Assembly (NCBI RefSeq): GCF_001665785.1
Contig: NZ_LZSO01000013.1
Coordinates: forward strand, 1-64,000
Source of the DNA: Mycolicibacterium peregrinum
GTDB taxonomy: Bacteria; Actinomycetota; Actinomycetes; Mycobacteriales; Mycobacteriaceae
DNA: 64,000 nt
Direction of reading: 5' to 3'
Below are positions 39,430-48,169 of this stretch, in pieces (position 1 is the first letter of the stretch; each line of letters starts with the position of its first letter). The position numbers and the translations under genes were made by a program. The notes under the pieces were generated by a model. It was not told the origin of the DNA, did no database searches, and saw nothing but the letters and a program-made list of their open reading frames with translations.

Positions 39430-41213
39430 CCGCCACCGACCACGACGCGTCGGTCCCGGCACTGGAGCCCGACCACACCGAGGCGATCACGCTCGGCCTG
39501 CACGATGCCTCCCCTCAGCACCTCGTCGACGCCATGGCCGACGACGTGGTGCTCGAATTGGGCTGGGGCCGACTGATTTTCGGGCAAACGTTCGCCGACC
39601 CCGAGACGCTGGCCGAGGTGCTGCAGCAGGAGGGTCCTGGCCGCCGCGACATCTGCATCTACGCCCGCGAATCGCACGTACTGATCGCCCGCTCCCCCGC
39701 GGAACTGTTCATCGACCCGAGCCACACCTACCGGTTGCGGTTCTCCGATGAACTCACCGCGGCCGACCCCGTCGGGTTCACCGTGCGTACCTTGCAGACG
39801 CCGAACGACGCCGACGCGATGAACCGGGTGTACGTGCGGTGCGGGATGGTCCCCGCACCCGTCGACGTCATCTGGCACAACCACACCCTGACCCCCGCCG
39901 TGGTCTATCTGGTAGCGGTGCGCGACGACGACGGCAGTGTGGTGGGCACCGTCACCGGTGTGGACCACAAGCGGTTGTTCGCCGACCCCGAGGACGGGTC
40001 GAGCCTGTGGAGCCTGGCGGTGGACCCGGCGGCCGGACTCCCCGGCGTCGGCGATGCGCTCACCAGGACCCTGGCCGGGATCTTCCGCGAGCGGGGCCGC
40101 GCGTACCTGGATCTCTCTGTGGCCCATGACAACTCCGCCGCGATCGCGCTCTACGAGAAGCTGGGCTTCCATCGGGTTCCGGTGCTGGCCGTCAAGCGTA
40201 AGAACGCGATCAACGAGCCGTTGTTCACCCATCCTCCGGAGACCGTCGACGATCTGAATCCCTATGCCCGCATCATCGCCGACGAAGCGATGCGTCGGGG
40301 CATCCGGGTCGAGGTGCTCGATGCAGGCGCCGGAGAGATGCGGCTGTCCCACGGCGGCCGCAGCGTCATCACCCGGGAGTCTCTCTCGGAGTTCACTTCT
40401 GCGGTGGCCATGGCCCGTTGCGACGACAAGCGCCAGACCCGGCGCATCGTCTCCGACGCGGGCATCACGGTGCCCAAGGGCCGACTGGCCACTTTCGACG
40501 CCGAAGATCACGAGTTTCTGGCAGAGGTCGGCGATGTGGTGGTCAAGCCCACCCGCGGCGAGCAGGGCAAGGGCATCACCGTCGGGGTGGACGGCAGCGA
40601 GGAACTCGACGCGGCGCTGCACCGGGCCCGCGAACAGCACCCGGAGGTGCTGATCGAGCAGCGTGCCGCCGGCGACGATCTTCGGCTGGTCGTGATCGAC
40701 GGCAAGGTGGTGGCCGCCGCGATTCGCCGGCCCGCCGAGATCGTCGGCACCGGCAAGCACACCATCGGTGAGCTGATCGAGACGCAGTCGCGGCGCCGCG
40801 CGGCCGCCACCGGCGGGGAATCGCGCATCCCGATCGACGACGTCACCAAGGGCACGGTCGCCGAGGCCGGATGGTCATTCGACGATGTGCTGCCCGAGGG
40901 CGAGCGGTTGCGGGTGCGACGGACCGCGAACCTGCACCAAGGCGGGACGATTCACGACGTCACCGCGGAAGTGAACCCGGAATTGTGCCGGGTCGGGGTG
41001 GCAGCGGCCGCGGCGCTCGGCATCCCGGTGACGGGGATCGACCTGCTGGTGCCCGATGTGACGGGCCGCGAGTACGTCTTCATCGAAGCCAACGAACGCC
41101 CAGGCCTGGCCAATCATGAGCCGCAGCCCACGGCGGCGGCGTTTGTGGATTTCCTGTTCCCGCAGCAGCCTGGGTTGCCTCAAGCCTGGAAGCCATCGGA
41201 GGCGGCTGACTGA
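39426..41213 (+). CDS. ngg: N-acetylglutaminylglutamine synthetase (GNAT plus ATP-grasp fusion)
   Basis: A 595-residue fusion. After an N-terminal domain of about 115 residues, residues 118-256 are a GNAT acetyltransferase (SLAVDPAAGLPGVGDALTR, VAHDNSAAIALYEKLGFHRV). Residues about 275-590 are an ATP-grasp ligase (DVVVKPTRGEQGKGITVGVD, FIEANERPGLANHEPQP). Together these should acetylate glutamine and join a second glutamine, giving N-acetylglutaminylglutamine for the partner amidotransferase. ATG within an ATGA overlap. The usual third gene of the trio, a putative osmoprotectant peptidase, is not adjacent. The last residues EAAD and the stop lie inside a 40-bp direct repeat. Confidence 0.88.
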   Translation: MTATDHDASVPALEPDHTEAITLGLHDASPQHLVDAMADDVVLELGWGRLIFGQTFADPETLAEVLQQEGPGRRDICIYARESHVLIARSPAELFIDPSHTYRLRFSDELTAADPVGFTVRTLQTPNDADAMNRVYVRCGMVPAPVDVIWHNHTLTPAVVYLVAVRDDDGSVVGTVTGVDHKRLFADPEDGSSLWSLAVDPAAGLPGVGDALTRTLAGIFRERGRAYLDLSVAHDNSAAIALYEKLGFHRVPVLAVKRKNAINEPLFTHPPETVDDLNPYARIIADEAMRRGIRVEVLDAGAGEMRLSHGGRSVITRESLSEFTSAVAMARCDDKRQTRRIVSDAGITVPKGRLATFDAEDHEFLAEVGDVVVKPTRGEQGKGITVGVDGSEELDAALHRAREQHPEVLIEQRAAGDDLRLVVIDGKVVAAAIRRPAEIVGTGKHTIGELIETQSRRRAAATGGESRIPIDDVTKGTVAEAGWSFDDVLPEGERLRVRRTANLHQGGTIHDVTAEVNPELCRVGVAAAAALGIPVTGIDLLVPDVTGREYVFIEANERPGLANHEPQPTAAAFVDFLFPQQPGLPQAWKPSEAAD

Positions 41214-41293
41214 GCGCTTGCGCGAAGGCAGGCCGCCGACCCGACAACACCGAGGCGGCTGACTGAGCGCTTGCGCGAAGGCAGGCCGCCGAC
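41201..41293. repeat. Exact 40-bp direct repeat, two copies
   Basis: Copies at 41201-41240 and 41254-41293 are identical and separated by 13 bases. Each starts GGCGGCTGACTGAGCGCTTG and ends GGCCGCCGAC, giving a GGCGG/CCGCC hairpin around a GCGCTTGCGC core. Copy 1 contains the ngg stop codon. The core GAGCGCTTGCGCGA also occurs in the repeat at 19631 and, in variant form, at 4130-4147. Confidence 0.9.
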
Positions 41294-41304
41294 GCAGTTC
41301 CAGT

Positions 41305-41456
41305 TGTCACGCCAGCGTGACACTCGAAGTCGACTGCCACTCCAGCGTGACAAACCAAGAGCACGCCGCGGCCCAACACCGCCCGCCGTTACGCCAGCGT
41401 GACACTCGGCGCCGACCGCCACTCCAGCGTGACAAACCAAGAGCAGGCCGCGACCC
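41305..41456. repeat. 82-bp tandem repeat with CCAGCGTGACA boxes
   Basis: A unit of 82 bp (41309-41390) is followed by a second, slightly shorter diverged copy (41391-41456). Each holds two CCAGCGTGACA boxes 30 bp apart (41312, 41342, 41394, 41424). The first box pairs with an upstream arm as a perfect TGTCACGC-CA-GCGTGACA palindrome (41305-41322). The region separates convergent ngg and the leftward hydrolase-like gene and contains no ORF of its own. Confidence 0.8.
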
Positions 41457-41457
41457 G

Positions 41458-42021
41458 TCACCAACTACTGGTACGCAGCACGATCTCGGCCGCCAATTGC
41501 GCGGTCGAGTCACCGGCATTGCGCCGGCCCGGCATCTCCACCAAGCGGAAGTCACCGTAGACGAAGCGCTGGCTGGCCTTGGCCACGGCGCGGGCCGCAG
41601 GGGTGCTGACCAGCACGGTGGTGTTCATCTCCACCGGGGGGCATTCGTCGTCACGGATCACACCGGTGGCGTCGGCGACACGGGGGTGGCCGCGGTCCAC
41701 GACCACGAGGCCGATGAACTTGTCCAGCCGGGTGGCGGCCAGCTCCCAGGCGAGTTCTCCCCCGAGTCGGTCACCCACCAGCAACGCCCATTTGATGTTC
41801 AGCGAATCGAGGATGCCGACCACGGACTTGGCAGTCAGTCGCGGGTCGGGGCCGATGATCACCGTGCGCAGTGACGCGGTGTGTAAGCGTCGGCAGATCG
41901 CCTCATAGGCGGCCGGGCCGTGGTGGCCGGCGCTCAGCACCACCACGGCGGAACCCTTCTCGGGTCCCGAGACATCGACAGGCGTGGTGAATCCGTCGAT
42001 CGTCGCGACGGTGGTAAGCAT
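41458..42021 (-). CDS. Degenerate alpha/beta-hydrolase-fold protein
   Basis: A 187-residue protein that looks like a compact alpha/beta hydrolase. VVVLSAGHHGPAAYEAICRRL resembles the oxyanion-strand region and LLVGDRLGGELAWELAAT occupies the nucleophile-elbow position. In that elbow the expected G-x-S-x-G serine is replaced by arginine (G83-D-R85-L-G87), so it is probably not a serine hydrolase. No lid domain is present. It lies at the end of the leftward map-cobQ-lipoprotein run, 63 bases after the lipoprotein. Function unknown; a binding or scaffolding role is conceivable. Confidence 0.65.
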   Translation of the reverse strand: MLTTVATIDGFTTPVDVSGPEKGSAVVVLSAGHHGPAAYEAICRRLHTASLRTVIIGPDPRLTAKSVVGILDSLNIKWALLVGDRLGGELAWELAATRLDKFIGLVVVDRGHPRVADATGVIRDDECPPVEMNTTVLVSTPAARAVAKASQRFVYGDFRLVEMPGRRNAGDSTAQLAAEIVLRTSSW

Positions 42022-42084
42022 TCGGACAAACTACCGTCCAGTAGCGACGTGCGGGCCGGAATGACCATTGTCTTGACGCCTGCG

Positions 42085-42759
42085 TCAGCGCGAGTCCAGA
42101 CGCTGAGCCTGATTGCCGAAAACGTCCAGAAATGTTTGCGGCAATGCACCTTTGGCGTCGATCGATGGATCCTCGGTCGGAAATGCGATGCCGAAAACCG
42201 CCCAGTTGCCGACGTTCTCGAAAGCGAAGAAGATGCTCTGCTCGCCACTGCCAAGACGCATGGTCTGCTGATAGGCCAAGGCCGACGCACGGGGCGCGGT
42301 CAGCTTGGTGGTGGTCATCGGGATGCCCTTGTCCGAAGGATCGAAGTAGGTCGAGAACTTCTCACACCGTTGCGCGGTGGCCGCCAACTCGTCCAGAGGC
42401 AAGGGCGAGGTCATCACGGTGAGCACCATTCGCGCCCCGTCGTAGGCGGCGATGATCTGCGCGGCACTACCCGGGCCGCGTTCGGCGGATTCAGCGATCA
42501 ACCGGGTCAGCCCGTCACTGCAGCCGGCCGGGTTGGACAGCATCGGTGGCGGTCCACCCGATCCGCTCGGACCTGCACCATCGTCGATCACGCGATCGAA
42601 TTGCACGCCGGGCGGAAAGTCGGCGGGTGTCAGCAACACTTTCTCCAAGGTGGCGCCGGGCCAGGTGGGCGACCCTGCGACCACGGACGAGCAGCCGGAC
42701 ACCGACGTCATCGCGACCAGTCCGACGAAAGCTGCCACCGAGCGATGGCACCAACTCAT
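42085..42759 (-). CDS. Putative secreted lipoprotein (DUF5642-like)
   Basis: A 224-residue exported protein. The signal peptide runs SVAAFVGLVAMTSVSGC, with the lipobox Cys at about residue 23. The mature part begins SSVVAGSPTWPGATLEKVLL and resembles the mycobacterial extracellular sensor/lipoprotein group (DUF5642 or PknH-like sensor fold). The conserved-looking cysteines are in NPAGCSD and AQRCEKF. Function unknown. It is ten bases after cobQ on the same strand, but nothing in it points to cobalamin. ATG start with GGGCAT upstream, a weak ribosome site. Confidence 0.7.
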   Translation of the reverse strand: MSWCHRSVAAFVGLVAMTSVSGCSSVVAGSPTWPGATLEKVLLTPADFPPGVQFDRVIDDGAGPSGSGGPPPMLSNPAGCSDGLTRLIAESAERGPGSAAQIIAAYDGARMVLTVMTSPLPLDELAATAQRCEKFSTYFDPSDKGIPMTTTKLTAPRASALAYQQTMRLGSGEQSIFFAFENVGNWAVFGIAFPTEDPSIDAKGALPQTFLDVFGNQAQRLDSR

Positions 42760-42768
42760 ATGCCCAGG

Positions 42769-44268
42769 TTACCGGGGTGGGTCGGTGAGCGCAGTGTTCA
42801 TGGTGGGCCGCGCCGGCGGCCCCTGCCGCACCAGGTCCATCACGGCCTCGACGTCGAGATGTGCGGCCAGCAAGTCGGCCATGAGATCCAGCTGGGCGTC
42901 ACGCCGACCCCGGACGTCGATGTCGTCGGCAACGACGAACCCATCGCGGCCCGCCGCCACGGCGACCTCGGTGAGCCAGGCCCGGCGCAGGTGATCGTTG
43001 TCGAGCAGACCGTGCCAGTGGGTGCCGTACACCGCGCCGCACCGGAGCCCGACGCCAAGCCAGTCGTCGGCTGCCGTGCGGGTCACCTGTCCGTGATGGA
43101 TCTCGTAGCCCCACAACGGTTTTTCCCAGTGCCGCAAGGTTTTCTGGGGAGCGAACTCGATATCGGCATCGATCAGTCCCAGCCCTTTGACGGGCTGCGA
43201 GGCCGCAGACTCGACGCCGTCGTCGATGCGGCGGCACAGCATCTGGAACCCGCCGCACACCCCGAGCACGGGCCGGCCCTGGGCCGCGTGTTCGACAACA
43301 GCCTCGGCCAGGCCACGTTGTCGTAGCCAGGCCAGGTCGCTGACGGTGGCTTTGCTTCCGGGGATCACCACGAGGTCGACGCCGGCGAGGTCTGCGGCAT
43401 CGGCGACCCAGCGCACCAGAACGCCGGGTTCGCAGGCCAGTGCCTCGATGTCGGTGGAGTTGGAGATGCGCGGCAGCCTGATGGCGGCGACGGTCAGCGT
43501 CTGCGCCCCTCGGGGTGGTTGCGGTGTGCCCACCATGCCGCCGGGCCGGACCGACACCGAATCCTCGGTGTCGAGCCAGATGCCGTCGTCGAACGGGATC
43601 ACCCCGTAGGTGGGCCGACCGGTGAGCTCGAGCAGTTGCCGCAGGCCGGGTTCCAGCAGGGCCGGATCTCCACGGAACTTGTTGACGACGAATCCCGCGA
43701 TGAGCGCCTGGTCTTCGGGCGCCAGGACGGCCACGGTGCCGTGCAGGTGCGCGAGCAACCCGCCGCGGTCGATATCGCCCACGACGATGACCGGTAGGTC
43801 CGCCGCGCGGGCCAGCCCCATGTTGGCCAGGTCGGTTGCACGCAGGTTGATCTCGGCAGGCGATCCGGCGCCTTCACAGATCACCACGTCGAATTCGGAT
43901 CTCAGCGAGGCCAATTCGTCGGCGACCACGGCGGAGAGCCGCTCCCGGTGGGTGAAGTAATCACCGGCGGCCACCGTTCCGGCCACCTGGCCGCGGATCA
44001 CCAACTGCGACGTGCGGTCCCCGCCGGGCTTGAGCAGGATGGGGTTGAATCTGGTGCTGGGCGCCAATCCGGCCGCCCGGGCCTGCATGGCCTGGGCCCG
44101 GCCGATCTCGCCGCCGTCAACGGTGACCGCTGAGTTGTTGGACATGTTCTGCGCCTTGAACGGCGCCACGGACAGACCCTTGCGGGCCAGCAGTCGGCAG
44201 AGTCCGGCCACGACCATCGACTTGCCCGCGTCAGAGGTGGTGCCGGCGACCAGCAGCGCGCCGCTCAC
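42769..44268 (-). CDS. cobQ: Cobyric acid synthase
   Basis: A 499-residue glutamine-dependent amidotransferase that amidates positions b, d, e and g of adenosylcobyrinate diamide. The P-loop is [20 protein letters not shown] and the CobQ hallmark [14 protein letters not shown] follows. [19 protein letters not shown] and the class I glutaminase nucleophile [12 protein letters not shown] are visible. Length equals that of other CobQ proteins. It complements cysG-cobB-cobO elsewhere in the window but is 25 kb away, between map and a lipoprotein. In M. tuberculosis cobQ1 is at a different locus. GTG start, ten bases after map. Confidence 0.94.
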   Translation of the reverse strand: MSGALLVAGTTSDAGKSMVVAGLCRLLARKGLSVAPFKAQNMSNNSAVTVDGGEIGRAQAMQARAAGLAPSTRFNPILLKPGGDRTSQLVIRGQVAGTVAAGDYFTHRERLSAVVADELASLRSEFDVVICEGAGSPAEINLRATDLANMGLARAADLPVIVVGDIDRGGLLAHLHGTVAVLAPEDQALIAGFVVNKFRGDPALLEPGLRQLLELTGRPTYGVIPFDDGIWLDTEDSVSVRPGGMVGTPQPPRGAQTLTVAAIRLPRISNSTDIEALACEPGVLVRWVADAADLAGVDLVVIPGSKATVSDLAWLRQRGLAEAVVEHAAQGRPVLGVCGGFQMLCRRIDDGVESAASQPVKGLGLIDADIEFAPQKTLRHWEKPLWGYEIHHGQVTRTAADDWLGVGLRCGAVYGTHWHGLLDNDHLRRAWLTEVAVAAGRDGFVVADDIDVRGRRDAQLDLMADLLAAHLDVEAVMDLVRQGPPARPTMNTALTDPPR

Positions 44269-44278
44269 GGTGCGTGGT

Positions 44279-45136
44279 TCACGGCAGTGTGAGGATCTCG
44301 GCGCCGTCCTCGGTGACCACCAGGGTGTGCTCGAACTGCGCGGTCCACTTGCCGTCCTTGGTCACCACGGTCCAGTCGTCGTCCCAGATCTCGTAGTCGA
44401 GCGATCCGAGGTTGATCATCGGTTCGATGGTGAAGGTCATTCCCGGTTCCAGCACGGTCTCGACGGCAGGCTGGTCGTAGTGCAGCACCACCAGCCCGTT
44501 GTGGAACGTGGTGCCGATGCCGTGCCCGGTGAAGTCGCGAACGACGTTGTAGCCGAACCGGTTTGCGTACGCCTCGATCACCCGGCCGACGATCGACAGC
44601 GCGCGCCCGGGCTTGACCGCCTTGATGGCACGCATGGTCGCCTCGTGGGTGCGCTCGACGAGGAGCCGGTGTTCGTCGGAGACGTCGCCGGCCAGGAACG
44701 TGGCATTGGTGTCACCGTGCACGCCGTCGATGTAGGCGGTGACGTCGATGTTGACGATGTCACCGTCCTCGATCACGGTCGAGTCCGGGATGCCGTGGCA
44801 GATCACCTCATTGAGCGAGGTGCAGCAGGATTTGGGAAATGCCTTGTAGCCCAAGGTCGATGGATAGGCACCGTGATCGATCATGTATTCGTGGGCGATG
44901 CGGTCCAGCTCGTCGGTGGTGACGCCGGGCGCCACGGCCTTGCCGGCCTCGGCCAGGGCCGCCGCCGCGATCTGGCCCGCGACGCGCATCTTCTCGATCA
45001 CCTCGGGCGTCTGCACCCAGGGTTCGCTGCCCTCCTGCACGGTCGACTTCCATGCGTACTCCGGTCGTGGGATCGACTTGGGAACCGGCAGGGTCGGTGA
45101 CTGTACGCCGGGGCGCAGGGCGGTACGAACTGGCAT
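44279..45136 (-). CDS. map: Methionine aminopeptidase, type I
   Basis: A 285-residue MetAP with the N-terminal extension typical of mycobacterial MapB (Rv2861c), including a proline-rich [20 protein letters not shown] that may contact the ribosome. Metal ligands lie in [20 protein letters not shown] (two Asp), HGIGTTFHN (His), TFTIEPMI (Glu) and [14 protein letters not shown] (Glu). It removes initiator methionine from nascent proteins in the cytosol. ATG at 45136. It is followed closely by cobQ, and the two may be co-transcribed. Confidence 0.95.
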   Translation of the reverse strand: MPVRTALRPGVQSPTLPVPKSIPRPEYAWKSTVQEGSEPWVQTPEVIEKMRVAGQIAAAALAEAGKAVAPGVTTDELDRIAHEYMIDHGAYPSTLGYKAFPKSCCTSLNEVICHGIPDSTVIEDGDIVNIDVTAYIDGVHGDTNATFLAGDVSDEHRLLVERTHEATMRAIKAVKPGRALSIVGRVIEAYANRFGYNVVRDFTGHGIGTTFHNGLVVLHYDQPAVETVLEPGMTFTIEPMINLGSLDYEIWDDDWTVVTKDGKWTAQFEHTLVVTEDGAEILTLP

Positions 45137-45219
45137 GTGGACAGCTTAATCGCCGGTCCGTCGCCGACGCGTCCAACGCCGCTGCGGTAACCCCTCGCGA
45201 GAGCGACCCTCTCATGAAC

Positions 45220-45236
45220 CGGTAATGGTGTTACCG
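45220..45236. promoter_or_regulatory. Candidate operator before the PaaI thioesterase gene
   Basis: A perfect inverted repeat CGGTAA-N5-TTACCG ends 24 bases before the thioesterase ATG (45261), in the 124-base gap shared with divergent map. It could be a repressor site. The binder is unknown, and short palindromes of this size can occur by chance. Confidence 0.35.
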
Positions 45237-45260
45237 TACGGGGATGACTAGGGCACGGCG

Positions 45261-45641
45261 ATGACCGAAACCGTTCATGTGCTGCAACTGCTGGACTACC
45301 GCGAGGTCGAGTCGACCGCCGACCGGCTGGTACTCGAAATGGACAACCGGCCCGACCTCGCCAACGTCCGCGGTGCCCTGCAGGGCGGGCTGGTGGCCAC
45401 CCTGATCGACATCGCGGCAGGGATGCTGGCCGGCAATGCCAGCGGGGTCGGCTACGACGTGACGACCGCAGACCTCAACATCCACTTCCTCGCGCCGATC
45501 ATGGGCACGGCTCGCGCGGAGGCGAAGGTCGTACGGGCGGGTAAACGCCTCATCGTGACCTCGGTCGACGTCACCGACGTCACCCGCGGTCGGCTCGCCG
45601 CTCGCGCGACGCTGACGTTCGCGGTGCTCGAACCCCGCTGA
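45261..45641 (+). CDS. PaaI-type hotdog thioesterase
   Basis: A 126-residue single hotdog-fold protein. The central helix motif is GALQGGLVATLIDIAAGMLA and the second strand YDVTTADLNIHFLAP is characteristic of the PaaI/4HBT acyl-CoA thioesterase superfamily. The usual catalytic Asp/Glu may be the Asp in TLIDIAAG. The substrate acyl-CoA is unknown. AGGG precedes the ATG by eight bases. It stands alone rightward between leftward map and the DUF1707 gene. Confidence 0.85.
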   Translation: MTETVHVLQLLDYREVESTADRLVLEMDNRPDLANVRGALQGGLVATLIDIAAGMLAGNASGVGYDVTTADLNIHFLAPIMGTARAEAKVVRAGKRLIVTSVDVTDVTRGRLAARATLTFAVLEPR

Positions 45642-45643
45642 GA

Positions 45644-46231
45644 TCAGGACCGGCGCAGCGTCAGCTTCCAGTTGCGCCGCGGCCCACGGATATCCACCGA
45701 ACCGCACACCACCTTGCCGGTCAGGATGATGTGTGGGGAACCCTCGGCCGGCGCGTCGCGACGGTGATCGTCGGCGCTGCCCACGATCACCTCGACGTCA
45801 TCGATCGAGGCGCTCGCGCCGTCGGGCAACCGAATCTCCACCGACCCGAATTTCATGTCCAGCTCGATGACCACCATCGGTCCGGCGAACCGGGCCCGGG
45901 TCAGATCCAGCTCAACCGAACCCATCCGGCGCACCAGGGCCAGGCGGGTCGGAACGGTCCATTCACCCTGGCGTTTCAGCGAGCCGAGCACACCGCGCAA
46001 CTCGACGCGGTCGGTGGCGGTGGTGACGATGGCTCCGGGCCCGGGCAGATCCCCCACCAACGCATCGAGGTCCGAATGCAGACGGGCGTGCGACACCATC
46101 GCCGAGCGCTCCTCGAACTCGGCGATGTCGATCAGTCCGAGTGCCACGGCGTTGTGCAGCCGCCGCAGCGTGCCATTGCGGTCCGCATCGGAGACGCGTA
46201 GGTCCACAGATTGTTCATTGATCCCTGTCAT
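45644..46231 (-). CDS. DUF1707 domain protein
   Basis: A 195-residue protein with an N-terminal DUF1707 domain (LRVSDADRNGTLRRLHNAVA, EFEERSAMVSHARLHSDLDA). A C-terminal beta-rich DUF2154/LiaF-like region follows, with RMGSVELDLTRARF, ELDMKFGSVEIRLPDGAS and VVCGSVDIRGP. Such proteins are common in actinobacteria, and a link to cell-envelope stress is suspected from LiaF similarity only. ATG at 46231 is preferred to the long upstream frame because it sits 23 bases after the penicillin-binding lipoprotein, suggesting one transcript. Its stop is two bases from that of the thioesterase gene. Confidence 0.78.
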   Translation of the reverse strand: MTGINEQSVDLRVSDADRNGTLRRLHNAVALGLIDIAEFEERSAMVSHARLHSDLDALVGDLPGPGAIVTTATDRVELRGVLGSLKRQGEWTVPTRLALVRRMGSVELDLTRARFAGPMVVIELDMKFGSVEIRLPDGASASIDDVEVIVGSADDHRRDAPAEGSPHIILTGKVVCGSVDIRGPRRNWKLTLRRS

Positions 46232-46254
46232 GGCAGGTTCAACGGTACCGCCGT

Positions 46255-48078
46255 TCAGGCCAGGTAGTCGGGGGGAAGGCTGTCGAACATGGTCTTGCAC
46301 ATCCGCACCGCGTACTCCGAGCTGCCGCCGCCGACGATCAGCGCCGCGAACGCCATGTCCCCGCGGTAGCCGGCGAACCAGGAGTGCGAGCCACCCATGA
46401 ACTCGGCCTCCCCGGTCTTTCCGCGCACATCGCCGAGCCCGTTGAGATCCTTGGCCGTGCCGTTGGTCACCACCAACCGCATCATCGGCCGCAGTCCGTC
46501 CACCATCTTCGGGCTGATCGGGGCCCCCGCGCGATCGACCATGGTCTGGCGACCCTCGATGAGTTGCGGCACCGGAGTCCGGCCCGCCGCGACGGTCGCG
46601 GCCGCCAACGCCATGCCGAACGGGCTGACGAGCACCTTGCCCTGACCGAAGCCGTCCTCGGTCCGCTCGGCCAGGTCCACCGTCGGCGGCACCGAACCGG
46701 TCAGCGTGTTGATCCCGTCCACCTGGTAATCGGTACCGATGCCGTAGCGCGCGGCGGCCTGAGTCAGACCGCGTGGAGGCATCCGGCTGGCGAGTTCACC
46801 GAAGGTGGTGTTGCACGAATTGGCGAATGCGCGTGACATCGGCACGGTGCCGAGATCGAAGGCGTCGTAGTTGGTGACCGTCCGATGCCCGATGTCGAGC
46901 GTGCCGGGGCACCCCAAAAGCGTGTTGGGCGTTGCCATGTCGCGCTCGATGGCCGCGCCCGCGGTGACCATCTTGAAGGTCGAGCCGGGCGGGAACTGCC
47001 CCATGGTGGCGAGCGGTCCGACGGCGTCGGCGGCCGCGTTCTGCGCGACGGCCAGGATCTCGCCGGTAGACGGTTTGATCGCGACGATCATGGCCTGCTT
47101 GCCCGTGGTGTTGACCGCGTTCTGTGCTGCGTCCTGCACGGAGCGGTCCAGGCTGATGGTGATCGACGGTGCCGGATCACCGGCCACCTCGTTGAGCACG
47201 TCGACATCGACGCCGTTCTGATTGACCGTGACGACCCGCCAGCCCGGTTGACCGTCGAGCTGGTCGGCCACCGATCTCTTGACCTCGTTGACGATCGCCG
47301 GGGCGAAAGTCTCGTCGGTGGGCAACATTTCAGGCTGCGGGGTGATGACGACACCGGGCAGCCGGCCGATGGCGGGCGCGATCCGGTCGTTGTCGGATTG
47401 CCTCAGCGTGATCAGGCCCATCGGCTGCGCCGACGCGCTGGCCTGTTCGGCGAGTCGCTGGGGGTCACCCAGGCCGGGGTCGAATCCCCGCAGGGCGTCG
47501 GCGACCGCGCGGGACGTCGGCATCAGCGAGGCACCGGCCGCCCGCGCGTCGAGTGCGTAGGCGTAGATGTAGCCGGGCACCAGCACGTCGGTACCGCCGC
47601 GCTCGTTGACCGATGCCCGTCGCGGCGCGTCGGCCCGCAGGGCGAAGGTCTGGTGCTCGCCCAGCCTGGGGTGCAGTCCGGTGGCGCTCCAGCGCACCTC
47701 CCACCGACCCTCGTCGCGGATCATGTTGAGCTGCCCGTCGTAGGTCCAGGTGCGGTTCTTCGGCAGGTGCCAGGTGTAGCGGTACGCCACGCTGCCGGTG
47801 TCCCCGGCGTACTTCGAACCCAGGATCTGCGCGTCGAGTCCGGTGGCCTGCAAACCGTTCCACGCTTCACCGAGGGCGGTTTTGGCATCGTCGGGCCGGT
47901 CGGCCAGCGCCGCCGCGGCCGCGGTATCACCAGTGGCCAGTGCCGCGAAGAACTGTTCGGCGGCGGGCTCGGGCCCGTCGGGCCGCGGGGTGCAGGCACT
48001 GAGCGCTGTCGCCCCGAGGACCGCGATGACCGTCAACAGGCCCGCGGTCCGTGTGACTGATGATGTTTGAGTTGCCAT
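46255..48078 (-). CDS. Penicillin-binding lipoprotein (Rv2864c-like transpeptidase)
   Basis: A 607-residue class B-type penicillin-binding protein anchored as a lipoprotein, with signal GLLTVIAVLGATALSAC and lipobox Cys. An NTF2-like MecA-N domain follows (EQFFAALATGDTAAAAAL). The transpeptidase domain carries the three active-site motifs: SxxK in PPGSTFKMV (near residue 365), SxN in AFANSCNTTF (near 421) and KTG in DVRGKTGEAE (near 553). It should cross-link peptidoglycan at the outer face of the membrane. ATG at 48078 gives a normal signal peptide; the frame runs further upstream without one. The DUF1707 gene follows closely. Confidence 0.92.
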   Translation of the reverse strand: MATQTSSVTRTAGLLTVIAVLGATALSACTPRPDGPEPAAEQFFAALATGDTAAAAALADRPDDAKTALGEAWNGLQATGLDAQILGSKYAGDTGSVAYRYTWHLPKNRTWTYDGQLNMIRDEGRWEVRWSATGLHPRLGEHQTFALRADAPRRASVNERGGTDVLVPGYIYAYALDARAAGASLMPTSRAVADALRGFDPGLGDPQRLAEQASASAQPMGLITLRQSDNDRIAPAIGRLPGVVITPQPEMLPTDETFAPAIVNEVKRSVADQLDGQPGWRVVTVNQNGVDVDVLNEVAGDPAPSITISLDRSVQDAAQNAVNTTGKQAMIVAIKPSTGEILAVAQNAAADAVGPLATMGQFPPGSTFKMVTAGAAIERDMATPNTLLGCPGTLDIGHRTVTNYDAFDLGTVPMSRAFANSCNTTFGELASRMPPRGLTQAAARYGIGTDYQVDGINTLTGSVPPTVDLAERTEDGFGQGKVLVSPFGMALAAATVAAGRTPVPQLIEGRQTMVDRAGAPISPKMVDGLRPMMRLVVTNGTAKDLNGLGDVRGKTGEAEFMGGSHSWFAGYRGDMAFAALIVGGGSSEYAVRMCKTMFDSLPPDYLA

Positions 48079-48169
48079 TGAGGCTGATGTTAGAAACGTC
48101 GACGCCGGAATCGTCGGAGGCGCACCGATACCGAACCGAGACTGTGGCGAGACCGACGAGTTGCCCGCT

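Noticed and set aside
38925..40760. Minus-strand 611-codon open frame
   Set aside because: Antisense to the NAGGN genes, which are firmly identified on the plus strand.
41201..41457. Possible CRISPR array
   Set aside because: Only two copies of each repeat, unequal units and spacers, and no cas genes nearby.
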